Origin: Deltaproteobacteria bacterium | Lineage (GTDB): Bacteria; Desulfobacterota; B13-G15 | Direction of reading: 5' to 3' | Assembly: GCA_003646585.1 (NCBI GenBank) | Contig: QMLA01000044.1 | Span: 1-7,535 of the forward strand | DNA: 7,535 bases | Shown here: piece after piece, positions 1 through 7,122 of the stretch | How the letters are laid out: every line of letters starts with the position of its first letter | Numbering within the stretch: the stretch's first letter is position 1 | Translations under genes and position numbers: made by a program | Notes under the pieces: model-generated | Databases searched by the model: none | The model's input: the letters and a program-made list of their open reading frames with translations, nothing else | What the model was told of the DNA's origin: nothing

Positions 1-1016
1 AGCTTGACCTCACCCTTCTCCATCCGGGAGATGACCTCCGAGAGGTCCTCCGCGAGGTCGCCAAGGGGGATGTAGCCAAGGTCTCCTCCCCTCCGCTTGG
101 TGAGGGGATCTTCGGAGAATCGCTTGGCAAGCGAGGAGAAGTCCTCCCCCTTCTGCAGCTTTCCCATGACCTCCTGGGCCCTTTCCTTATCCTTCAGGAA
201 GATGTGGCCAAGCCTCACCCTCTCCGGGAGGCTGAACTCCTCGGGATGCCGTCTGTAGTAATGCTCTGCCTCCCTGGGATCGACGCTCACCTCCTTGAGC
301 ACCTCCTGAGGCAGGCATCTCACATAGGCGATCTTCACCCTTTCGGGGATCCTGAACTCCTCTTGGTGCTCCGAAAGGTACTGGATGAGTTCCTCCTCCT
401 GGACCTCGATCTCCCCCTTCAGGGTTTCGGCCCTGACGTGTATGGCCTCAAAGGTCAGGCGTTCGGAGATCTTCGAGAGGATCTCCTTGGCCTCCTCCCG
501 GCCGAAAAAGGGCCCGACTTTGAGGGCCCTCTCGACCCTGCTGCGGAGGAGCTCCCTGGAGAGCTTCTCCTCGAACTCCGAAGGGCTCAGGCCGTGTTGC
601 CTCAGGAAGGAGAGGTAGAGGTCCCTGTCGAAGCGCCCCCCGCGTTGAAAGAGAGGCGAATTCAAGATGGCATTCCTCAGCTCCTGGGAGGACCCCCTTA
701 TGCCCCACCTTTGGGCCTCAAGGTAAAGGAGGTGGCCGTTTATGAGGTTCGAAAGCACACTGCCTGCAACCCCGAGCTTCCTCACCTCCTCCATCTCCAG
801 GGCCCTGCCGACCATCCTCTGCAGACCTTCCAGGGTCTGTCTGAAGGCGCGGTCGAATTCCCCGATGGATATGGCGTATCTGCCCACCTCGGCCACCACC
901 GTTTCCCTCTTTGAGCCGATCCTGCCCGTCCCCCAGAGGGCGAAGGCCAGGATGATGAGCCCCATGATGATCTTTATCCCCCAGGATGCAGCCCGCTTGC
1001 GGAAATATTTGAGCAT
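1..1016 (-). CDS. ppiD: PpiD-type membrane-anchored peptidyl-prolyl isomerase/chaperone (SurA_N + parvulin), 3' end missing
   Basis: The minus-strand frame runs open from an ATG at 1016-1014 to the window edge, giving 338 complete codons. The N-terminus is a short basic segment followed by one hydrophobic helix (about residues 12-30) with no obvious cleavage site, so the protein is probably anchored in the inner membrane with its bulk in the periplasm. Residues about 36-190 look like the SurA_N/PpiD chaperone domain (AEVGRYAISIGEFDRAFRQ near the start is typical). Residues about 266 onward are a parvulin rotamase domain: GHIFLKDKERA with His271, EDFSSLAKRFSEDP, then GGDLGYIPLGDL. The family helps fold outer-membrane and secreted proteins. 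Whether the parvulin domain is catalytic cannot be judged without the C-terminal end. A purine-rich stretch (GGGGGGAAG) lies just upstream of the ATG. The gene diverges from purB. A SurA or PrsA relative is the alternative, but the uncleaved anchor favours PpiD. Confidence 0.85.
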   Translation of the reverse strand, partial: MLKYFRKRAASWGIKIIMGLIILAFALWGTGRIGSKRETVVAEVGRYAISIGEFDRAFRQTLEGLQRMVGRALEMEEVRKLGVAGSVLSNLINGHLLYLEAQRWGIRGSSQELRNAILNSPLFQRGGRFDRDLYLSFLRQHGLSPSEFEEKLSRELLRSRVERALKVGPFFGREEAKEILSKISERLTFEAIHVRAETLKGEIEVQEEELIQYLSEHQEEFRIPERVKIAYVRCLPQEVLKEVSVDPREAEHYYRRHPEEFSLPERVRLGHIFLKDKERAQEVMGKLQKGEDFSSLAKRFSEDPLTKRRGGDLGYIPLGDLAEDLSEVISRMEKGEVK

Positions 1017-1028
1017 TTCTTCCCCCCG

Positions 1029-1056
1029 TTGACCTCGATTCCCTTAATGGTAGGAT
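1029..1056 (+). promoter_or_regulatory. candidate sigma-70 promoter of purB
   Basis: TTGACC at 1029-1034 (five of six bases of TTGACA) is followed after 16 nt by TAGGAT at 1051-1056 (four of six bases of TATAAT). The expected start point, near 1063, lies directly in front of the purB ribosome binding site GGGGAGGT at 1065-1072, so the leader would be only about 16 nt. The -35 box is the same hexamer as in the candidate mreB promoter at 4750. Confidence 0.42.
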
Positions 1057-1075
1057 AAGGGGCCGGGGAGGTAAA
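1047..1075 (-). promoter_or_regulatory. weak candidate promoter for the ppiD-like gene
   Basis: Read on the minus strand, TTTACC (1075-1070) and TACCAT (1052-1047) are 17 nt apart, each matching the sigma-70 consensus at four of six bases. A start point near 1040 would give a leader of about 25 nt. The -35 box would overlap the ribosome binding site of purB and the -10 would overlap that of the purB promoter. The match is poor and could be chance. Confidence 0.22.
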
Positions 1076-1078
1076 GGG

Positions 1079-2383
1079 ATGATAGGGCGTTACACAAGGC
1101 CCAGGATGGCGGAGCTATGGAGCGAGGAAAACAAACTGAGGAAATGGCTCCAGGTGGAGATCGCCGTCTGCGAGGGGTGGGCAAGGCTCGGGGTCATTCC
1201 CGAGGATGACCTGAGGGAGATAAAGGAGAGGGTCCGCCTTGATCCCCCGAGGATCAAGGAACTGGAAAAGGAGACGCGCCACGACGTGGCGGCCTTCGTG
1301 ATGCAACTGGAAGAATCGATCGGGAAGGCGGGCAGGTGGATCCACTTCGGCCTCACTTCCTACGATGTGGTGGATACCGCCCTAGCCCTCCTGCTCAAGG
1401 AGGCACTGGAGATCATCCTGGAGGACCTAGACCTCCTCATGGAAGTCTTAAAGGAACGGGCCTTCGAGCACAGGGAAACGGTGATGATCGGCAGGACCCA
1501 CGGGGTCCACGCCGAACCGGTGACCTTCGGCCTGAAGCTCGCCCTCTGGTACGATGAAATGAGGCGCAACAGGTATAGGTTGACCTCAGCCCTTGACACC
1601 ATAAGCGTCGGTAAGATCTCCGGGGCGGTGGGGACCTACGCCCACGTCCCCCCCGAGGTGGAGGAATACGTCTGCAGAAAGCTCGGATTGAGGCCCGCAT
1701 CTATCTCATCCCAAATCCTTCAGAGGGACAGGCACGCCGAGATGATGGCTGCCCTCGCCCTCTTGGCCTCCTCCGTGGAGAAGATCGCCCTCGAGATAAG
1801 ACACCTGCAGAGGACCGAGGTCCTCGAGGTGGAGGAACCCTTCCTTGAAGGGCAGAAGGGGTCCTCCGCCATGCCCCATAAGAGGAACCCGGTGGGTTCG
1901 GAGAACCTCTGCGGGCTGGCTAGGATCGTGCGGGGAAACCTCATGGCCGCCCTTGAGAACGTCGCCCTCTGGCACGAAAGGGACATAAGCCATTCCTCGG
2001 TGGAGAGGATCATCCTGCCCGACACCACGACCCTCCTCGACTACATGCTCGCAAGGCTCACCGGTATCCTGAAGGATATGAGGATCCACCCCGAAAGGAT
2101 GAAGGAGAACCTCCTCCTGACCCGAGGGCTCATCTTTTCCGAGTCCCTCATGCTCGAGATGATCAAGAAGGGCCTCCAGAGGCAGGAGGCCTACCGTCTG
2201 GTGCAGAGGAACGCCGCTGAGGCATGGGAGAAGGGCGAGGACTTCAAAGGACTCATCAAGACGGACCCCGAGATCTCCCAGATCCTCAGCGAAAGGGATA
2301 TAGAGGAATGCTTTTCCTTGACAAGGTACCTCGAACACGTTAACTTTGTCTTTAAAAAGGTGTTCGGGAAGGAGACGAAGTGA
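1079..2383 (+). CDS. purB: Adenylosuccinate lyase (PurB)
   Basis: This 434-residue protein has the usual length and sequence of bacterial PurB. The enzyme releases fumarate twice in purine synthesis: from SAICAR to give AICAR, and from adenylosuccinate to give AMP. It works as a cytoplasmic homotetramer of the fumarase/aspartase superfamily. The N-terminal MIGRYTRPRMAELW block is typical. His68 (in RHDVAAFV), His89 (in WIHFGLTSYDVVDT) and His141 (in GRTHGVHAEP) fall at the same numbers as the active-site histidines of the Bacillus subtilis enzyme. The superfamily signature SSAMPHKRNP is at residues 262-271, with the mobile-loop serines and Lys268. The ATG at 1079 is preceded by GGGGAGGT at 1065-1072, six nt away. 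Its stop overlaps the next start by 4 nt (GTGA), so it probably heads an operon with the three following genes. It appears intact, with all key residues present. Confidence 0.97.
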   Translation: MIGRYTRPRMAELWSEENKLRKWLQVEIAVCEGWARLGVIPEDDLREIKERVRLDPPRIKELEKETRHDVAAFVMQLEESIGKAGRWIHFGLTSYDVVDTALALLLKEALEIILEDLDLLMEVLKERAFEHRETVMIGRTHGVHAEPVTFGLKLALWYDEMRRNRYRLTSALDTISVGKISGAVGTYAHVPPEVEEYVCRKLGLRPASISSQILQRDRHAEMMAALALLASSVEKIALEIRHLQRTEVLEVEEPFLEGQKGSSAMPHKRNPVGSENLCGLARIVRGNLMAALENVALWHERDISHSSVERIILPDTTTLLDYMLARLTGILKDMRIHPERMKENLLLTRGLIFSESLMLEMIKKGLQRQEAYRLVQRNAAEAWEKGEDFKGLIKTDPEISQILSERDIEECFSLTRYLEHVNFVFKKVFGKETK

Positions 2384-2601
2384 AGGCGAAGCTTATAACA
2401 ATTGTTGTGATTTTGGCATTGGTGTTGATTTACACCCTGCAGAACACGGAAGCGGTTACCATTTCCTTTGTCAGCTGGGATTTTTCTGCTTCCAAGGCCC
2501 TCTTGAGCTTGGGTGCCTTTTTGGCGGGAGTCATCCTCGGGTTTATTCTCGGGAAGGTGGATACTCGCAAGGCCAAAAAAGATCGGTGGGAGGTGGATTG
2601 A
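2380..2601 (+). CDS. LapA/DUF1049-family small membrane protein
   Basis: The product is 73 residues with a GTG start whose last two bases are shared with the purB stop (GTGA). GGAGA at 2371-2375 serves as ribosome binding site. It has two hydrophobic helices (about residues 4-21 and 38-57) joined by LQNTEAVTISFVSWDF, the characteristic linker of the LapA (lipopolysaccharide assembly protein A, DUF1049) family, and a short basic cytoplasmic tail. In enterobacteria LapA works with LapB in control of lipopolysaccharide synthesis. No lapB-like TPR gene follows here, and most family members outside enterobacteria have no known function, so I assign the family only. Arginine codons are CGC and CGG and the first 80 bases are clearly richer in A/T than purB. 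Confidence 0.8.
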   Translation: MKAKLITIVVILALVLIYTLQNTEAVTISFVSWDFSASKALLSLGAFLAGVILGFILGKVDTRKAKKDRWEVD

Positions 2602-2602
2602 G

Positions 2603-2818
2603 ATGTCAGCTCTTGCTCTAATTATTGCAATCATTGCCCTGATTCTGGCGATATTGGCCTATCAGCGCACGGGTGGGGAATTGGAGCTGAAGAGGCGGTT
2701 GGACACCCTGTCGGGTGCCCTTGACAACCTCCGCGAGAAGACCGCCGATCTCTTGGATAAGATGGAGACCGCCCTGCGCAAAGGGGAACAAAAGGAAGAG
2801 GGGGGAACTTCCGCCTGA
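2603..2818 (+). CDS. Small single-helix membrane protein with charged coiled-coil-like tail, function unknown
   Basis: This 71-residue protein starts one nt after the LapA-like stop. The ATG at 2603 is chosen over an upstream in-frame ATG at 2513 because GGGAGG (2588-2593) lies nine nt ahead of it and a start at 2513 would lie deep inside the preceding gene. Residues about 3-20 (ALALIIAIIALILAILAY) form one strong transmembrane helix. The rest is charged, with leucines at heptad-like spacing (about residues 28-60: LKRRLDTLSGALDNLREK and on), then a Gly/Glu-rich end. The expected topology is a membrane anchor with a short cytoplasmic or periplasmic helix that may oligomerise. I do not recognise a named family. 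The close spacing and Arg codon use (four CGN, one AGG) group it with the LapA-like gene. Confidence 0.72.
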   Translation: MSALALIIAIIALILAILAYQRTGGELELKRRLDTLSGALDNLREKTADLLDKMETALRKGEQKEEGGTSA

Positions 2819-2821
2819 GGC

Positions 2822-3772
2822 ATGGAAGGCGAATCCTCTTTAAGTTCTCCGCGCGTCGTCCGCGCCGCTCTCCTTTCAAATCTTGTGATTGCCCTCATTA
2901 AGTTCATAGCGGCTTTTGCGACGGGAAGTACTGCGCTTTTGGCAGAAGGGTTTCACTCGGTGGCCGACGGGGCCAATCAGGGGTTCCTGCTGGTCGGCAT
3001 AAAGCTCAGTCGCCGTCCCCCTGACCCCGAACATCCCTTTGGCCATGGCAAGGAGCGGTATTTCTGGGCCTTTGTGGTATCGGTGTTCATCTTCATCATC
3101 GGGGCCTTCTTTTCGGTATTCGAGGGGATACATAAGGTCCTCTCTCCCACTCCCCTGGCTCACACCCGCTGGGGCTATCTGGTCCTTCTGGCCTCGGGAA
3201 TCTGTGAGTTCTGTTCCTGGAGGGTGGCCTACTCCGAGCTCAGGCCCTTCATAAGGAGGTGGGGGTTGTTCAGGACGCTTAAGGATTCGAAATCCCCCGG
3301 GGTCTTCATCACCTTCCTGGAAGACAGCGCCGCGATGATGGGATTGCTGCTGGCCTTCATGGGCATATTGCTCACGGAACTGACGGGAAGGTCCCTTTTC
3401 GACGGCCTTGCCTCGATCAGCATAGGGGTCCTTCTGGGCCTCATAGCGTTTTTCGTCTCCTACGAGACCAAAAGCCTCCTCATTGGGGAGGCCATGTCCC
3501 CTGAGGAGTTGGACAAGTTGAGGGAGGCCATCCTCAAGGTCCCCGAGGTCCAAGAGGTAATAGACATCCTGACCATGCACCTTGGCCCCGACGACGTCCT
3601 CGTGAACCTCAACGTGAACTTCGCCGACGGCCTGACCACCGATCAGGTGGAGGAGGCCATCGATAAGGTCGAGAGGGCCATCCAGGAAGCACTGCCCTCG
3701 GTGAAGAGGATCTTCGTTGAGGCCGAATCCATAAGGAAACCCATGAGGAGGGAGTTCACCGATACCCCATAG
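2822..3772 (+). CDS. Cation diffusion facilitator (CDF) transporter, ZnT9-like branch
   Basis: This is a 316-residue CDF-family protein: six predicted helices followed by a cytoplasmic domain (about residues 222-305). Family members export divalent metals such as zinc, manganese, iron or cobalt in exchange for protons, as dimers in the inner membrane. Helix 2 carries the metal-site motif HSVAD (His45, Asp49), followed by the loop HPFGHGKERYFWAF (His71, His75). Helix 5 reads ITFLEDSAAMMG: Asp168 is kept, but Thr164 occupies the position where most CDFs have His. The LEDSA form and the WRVAYSE element after helix 4 resemble SLC30A9/ZnT9 and its bacterial relatives. The metal cannot be named from sequence. 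The ATG follows the preceding stop by 3 nt; the nearest purine run (about 2799-2808) is rather far upstream, so coupling to upstream translation is likely. Arginine codons change abruptly from CGN to AGG between residues 116 and 134. Confidence 0.9.
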   Translation: MEGESSLSSPRVVRAALLSNLVIALIKFIAAFATGSTALLAEGFHSVADGANQGFLLVGIKLSRRPPDPEHPFGHGKERYFWAFVVSVFIFIIGAFFSVFEGIHKVLSPTPLAHTRWGYLVLLASGICEFCSWRVAYSELRPFIRRWGLFRTLKDSKSPGVFITFLEDSAAMMGLLLAFMGILLTELTGRSLFDGLASISIGVLLGLIAFFVSYETKSLLIGEAMSPEELDKLREAILKVPEVQEVIDILTMHLGPDDVLVNLNVNFADGLTTDQVEEAIDKVERAIQEALPSVKRIFVEAESIRKPMRREFTDTP

Positions 3773-3775
3773 GGA

Positions 3776-4372
3776 TCAGACCTCCCTCCTCCCCTCCAGG
3801 GCACTGCTCAAGGTCCGGGGATCGGCATACTCGATCTCCGCACCGGCGGGAAGGCCCTGCGCTATGCGGGTTATCTTCACCCCGAGGGGCCTGAGCACCT
3901 TGGAAAGATACAGAAAGGTCGCCTCCCCCTGGACATCGGGATCCGTAGCTATGATCACCTCCCTGGGTCGCTCAACCTTGACCCTTTCGATCAACTCCTG
4001 AACCTTCAACTCCTTGGGCCCCATCCCCTCCAAGGGAGATATGGCACCATGAAGCACATGATACAGACCGCGATAGACCCCCGTGGCCTCAATGGCCACA
4101 AGGGCATGAACCTCCTCCACCACACAAATGATACCCCCATCCCTCCCCGGATCCGAACACACCGAACAAAGATCCCCCTCGGAAATATTGAAACATCGTT
4201 TGCAAAGTTTTATCTTCTGTTGTAATTCGTTTATGGTCTGGGCCAGGTCTTGGGCGTCTTTGGGGTGTTTCAGCAGGTGGAGGGCGAACCTTGAGGCCGT
4301 TTTCCTTCCGACTCCTGGGAGTCTGCTGAGGGTTTCGATGAGTCTTTCGAGGGTTTCGGTGTAGCGGGACAT
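3776..4372 (-). CDS. recR: Recombination mediator protein RecR
   Basis: The product is 198 residues, the normal RecR length. RecR acts with RecO (and RecF) to load RecA on SSB-coated gapped DNA, forming a ring-shaped clamp. Domains in order: helix-hairpin-helix (LSRLPGVGRKTASRFALHLL, residues 16-35); a C4 zinc finger with Cys57, Cys60, Cys69 and Cys72; a Toprim domain opening with ICVVEE (82-87) and containing ATDPDVQGEAT (142-152); and the C-terminal GLPAGAEIEYADPRTLSSAL followed by EGRR. The segment DPDVQGEAT differs a little from the NPTVEGEAT of E. coli RecR. The ATG at 4372 abuts the ybaB stop codon with no gap (TAAATG), so translation is probably coupled. The 3' end converges on the transporter gene with 3 bp between the two stop codons. 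Confidence 0.97.
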   Translation of the reverse strand: MSRYTETLERLIETLSRLPGVGRKTASRFALHLLKHPKDAQDLAQTINELQQKIKLCKRCFNISEGDLCSVCSDPGRDGGIICVVEEVHALVAIEATGVYRGLYHVLHGAISPLEGMGPKELKVQELIERVKVERPREVIIATDPDVQGEATFLYLSKVLRPLGVKITRIAQGLPAGAEIEYADPRTLSSALEGRREV

Positions 4373-4684
4373 TTAGAAGATGCCTGGTAAGGGGAAGCCG
4401 CCGGTCAGTTTTTTCAATTCTTCGAGCCAGAGTTGTTGGGATCGTCTGATGCCCTCGTTGATGGCGGCGATGATGAGATCTTGGATGAGTTCCCTGTCGC
4501 CCGACTGCAGGACCTCAGGATCTATTTCCAAGGAGATGACCTCCTGTTTTCCGTTCATCACCACCTTGACCATTCCCCCGCCGGAGGTGACCTCTACGGT
4601 CCTTGAGGCCATTTCCTGCTGGAGTTCTTCCATCTTCGCCTTGATCTTCTGGGCCTGTTTCATGAGTTCTCCGAGTCCCCTCAC
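4373..4684 (-). CDS. ybaB: YbaB/EbfC family nucleoid-associated DNA-binding protein
   Basis: This 103-residue protein belongs to the YbaB/EbfC family of small dimeric tweezer-shaped DNA-binding proteins, which commonly precede recR. The family pattern is visible: LGELMKQAQKIKAKMEELQ (N-terminal helix), the beta segment VEVTSGGGMVKVVMNGKQEV, ISLEIDPEVL, the acidic helix DRELIQDLIIAAINEGIRRS, and a C-terminal GGFPLPGIF. I place the start at GTG 4684-4682 because AAGGAGG (4699-4693) lies eight nt upstream and seven residues of family-like sequence precede the internal ATG at 4663. The same frame stays open far upstream through the antisense of mreB, but that extension has no homology sense and no reason to be translated. 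The usual upstream partner dnaX is absent; mreB diverges instead. Confidence 0.93.
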   Translation of the reverse strand: MRGLGELMKQAQKIKAKMEELQQEMASRTVEVTSGGGMVKVVMNGKQEVISLEIDPEVLQSGDRELIQDLIIAAINEGIRRSQQLWLEELKKLTGGFPLPGIF

Positions 4685-4692
4685 TTCCCTTT

Positions 4693-4699
4693 CCTCCTT
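4693..4699 (-). promoter_or_regulatory. ribosome binding site fixing the ybaB GTG start
   Basis: On the minus strand the sequence AAGGAGG is a near-perfect anti-16S complement, eight nt from the GTG at 4684. The downstream in-frame ATG at 4663 lacks a comparable site, so the GTG is preferred. Confidence 0.75.
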
Positions 4700-4715
4700 T
4701 GCTTTTCGGTCCGAA

Positions 4716-4736
4716 AGGATAACACGAGGTGTTTTC

Positions 4737-4744
<8 letters not shown>
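4716..4744 (-). promoter_or_regulatory. candidate sigma-70 promoter of ybaB-recR
   Basis: Minus-strand TTGAGC (4744-4739) and TATCCT (4721-4716) are 17 nt apart, each with four of six consensus bases. The predicted start near 4709 lies about ten nt before the AAGGAGG ribosome binding site. The -35 box is in the left arm of the palindrome at 4737-4757, back to back with the mreB -35 box. Confidence 0.4.
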
Positions 4745-5833
<1,089 letters not shown>

Positions 5834-5836
5834 ATA

Positions 5837-6634
5837 ATGGTCAAATCGCGGACTCAGCGGGGCGTCCTCCTCCTTTTGATCGCCCTCATCCTCTTTTCCC
5901 TTTATGTCAGGGGAACCTTCCGGGGAGAGGGGCTCCGCAGGGCCCTCATTACCCTGAGCACCCCTCCTCAGGAGGCCCTCAATCGAGCATATAAGGCCGC
6001 AGCCGATCTGATTGCCCGTTACCTTTACCTGCTTGAGGTTGCCGAGGAGAACCGCAGGCTGAAGGAGGAGATCAAGCGCCTGAAGCTCGAGAGGCAATTG
6101 CTCTCGGAGAAGGCGCGGGAGGCCGAAAGGCTCAGGAAGTTGCTGGGATTCAAAAGGTCCGCTGGGCTCAAGGTCATGCCCGCAAGGGTGGTGGGGATAT
6201 CGCCTCAGCCGCAATCAAGGGCCTTTTACATAGACAAGGGCTCCCAGGACGGGATCAAGAAGGGGATGGCGGTTGTCAGTTATGAGGGCGTTGTGGGAAG
6301 GGTGACGGTGGTGGGGGCCGGGAGTTCCCTGGTAGTTCCCATAGTGGAGAGGGGGGCCAAGGTCAGCGTGATCCTTGAGGATTCCAGGACCAGGGCCCTC
6401 CTGGAAGGCCTCGGCTGGGGATGTAGGCTCCTCTATCTGCCAAAGGAGGAGGAAGTGAGGGAAGGGGAGAGGGTCCTCACCAGCGGCCTTGACGGCGTCT
6501 ATCCCAAGGGGCTCACCGTGGGGACGGTGAGGAGGGTGGTGAGGCGTCCTGGAGAGCTCTTCCTGGAGGTGGAGGTGGTACCCTCTGTAGACCTTTCCCG
6601 CCTTGAGGAAGTCCTCGTGGTCCTGGAGGGCTGA
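5837..6634 (+). CDS. mreC: Rod-shape-determining protein MreC
   Basis: This 265-residue protein is a bitopic inner-membrane protein whose periplasmic part binds and activates PBP2 and links it to MreB and MreD. A short basic N-terminus is followed by one transmembrane helix (about residues 9-24), a charged coiled coil (about 66-104, VAEENRRLKEEIKRLKLER and on), then the two-barrel beta domain from about 112. Typical MreC phrases are ARVVGISPQPQSRAFYIDKG, GMAVVSYEGVVGRV and LTSGLDGVYPKGLTVGTV. It starts 3 nt after the mreB stop. The likely ribosome binding site GGGAGGTGG (5814-5822) is about 14 nt upstream, longer than usual, so expression may depend on coupling to mreB. The stop overlaps the mreD start by one nt (TGATG). 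Confidence 0.95.
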   Translation: MVKSRTQRGVLLLLIALILFSLYVRGTFRGEGLRRALITLSTPPQEALNRAYKAAADLIARYLYLLEVAEENRRLKEEIKRLKLERQLLSEKAREAERLRKLLGFKRSAGLKVMPARVVGISPQPQSRAFYIDKGSQDGIKKGMAVVSYEGVVGRVTVVGAGSSLVVPIVERGAKVSVILEDSRTRALLEGLGWGCRLLYLPKEEEVREGERVLTSGLDGVYPKGLTVGTVRRVVRRPGELFLEVEVVPSVDLSRLEEVLVVLEG

Positions 6635-7122
6635 TGCACAGGGTGCTTTTCCCCTTTTTGGGCTGGGGGTATATGGTCATCATAGGTGCCTTTTGGTCCA
6701 TCCTTCCCCTGCAGGTGCCTCCCCCGGATGTGGCCATGATCATGGTGCTTTATGCGGCCACAGGGGCCTATGGGCCGGAGGAGGTGTTCCTCGTTGCCTT
6801 AATGGGGGACCTTTTGGGGGGCATGCCCCTTGGGCTCGGGACCTTGGGGAAGCTGCTGGTGTTCGTGCTGCTTGGGCGCTTCTTCTTCCTGGTGAAGATC
6901 CCTTTTTGGGGCCTCTTCCCCTTCGCCTTCTCCCTGAGCCTCCTGGAGCTGCTGATAGAGGATCTCCTCAGGGCCCTTTCCGGGCTAGGGACGGTGGGAA
7001 TGTCCTGCTGTGGGATGAAGATCGCCCTTGTTACCGCCCTCTTTTCCTATGGGATCTTCGCCCTGAACAACGCCTTCCTCGAACGCCTGCAGGGCTCTGG
7101 CTATGGTCCGGAATGGAAATAG
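6634..7122 (+). CDS. mreD: Rod-shape-determining protein MreD
   Basis: This 162-residue, very hydrophobic protein has about five transmembrane segments and occupies the expected place between mreC and the PBP2 gene. MreD is an integral inner-membrane part of the elongasome. The block DLLGGMPLGLGTLGKLLVFVLLG contains the typical MreD pattern (residues about 59-81). Two adjacent cysteines occur at residues 125-126 (MSCCGMK). The ATG shares its A with the mreC stop codon (TGATG), and CTGGAGGG at 6623-6630 inside mreC provides the ribosome binding site. The 3' end overlaps the next gene by 20 nt. The family diverges quickly, so the identification rests partly on position. Confidence 0.9.
   Translation: MHRVLFPFLGWGYMVIIGAFWSILPLQVPPPDVAMIMVLYAATGAYGPEEVFLVALMGDLLGGMPLGLGTLGKLLVFVLLGRFFFLVKIPFWGLFPFAFSLSLLELLIEDLLRALSGLGTVGMSCCGMKIALVTALFSYGIFALNNAFLERLQGSGYGPEWK

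Noticed and set aside
204..914. Plus-strand open frame of 236 codons opposite the ppiD-like gene.
   Set aside because: It is antisense to a clear SurA_N/parvulin coding sequence, is rich in Leu/Pro/Gly as expected from GC-rich antisense, and has no recognisable domain.
1706..2338. Minus-strand open frame of 210 codons opposite purB.
   Set aside because: It is an antisense shadow of a fully conserved purB, with no motif and no convincing start signal.
2513..2602. Thirty-codon N-terminal extension of the small membrane protein.
   Set aside because: It would overlap the LapA-like gene in another frame. A good ribosome binding site and the membrane helix both fit the ATG at 2603.
2876..3580. 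Minus-strand open frame of 234 codons opposite the CDF gene.
   Set aside because: It is antisense to a conserved transporter and its composition is that of complemented hydrophobic codons.
3761..3777. Possible hairpin GATACCCC-ATA-GGGATC at the convergent gene ends as a bidirectional terminator.
   Set aside because: The stem is only about six pairs with a bulge and has no T run on either side.
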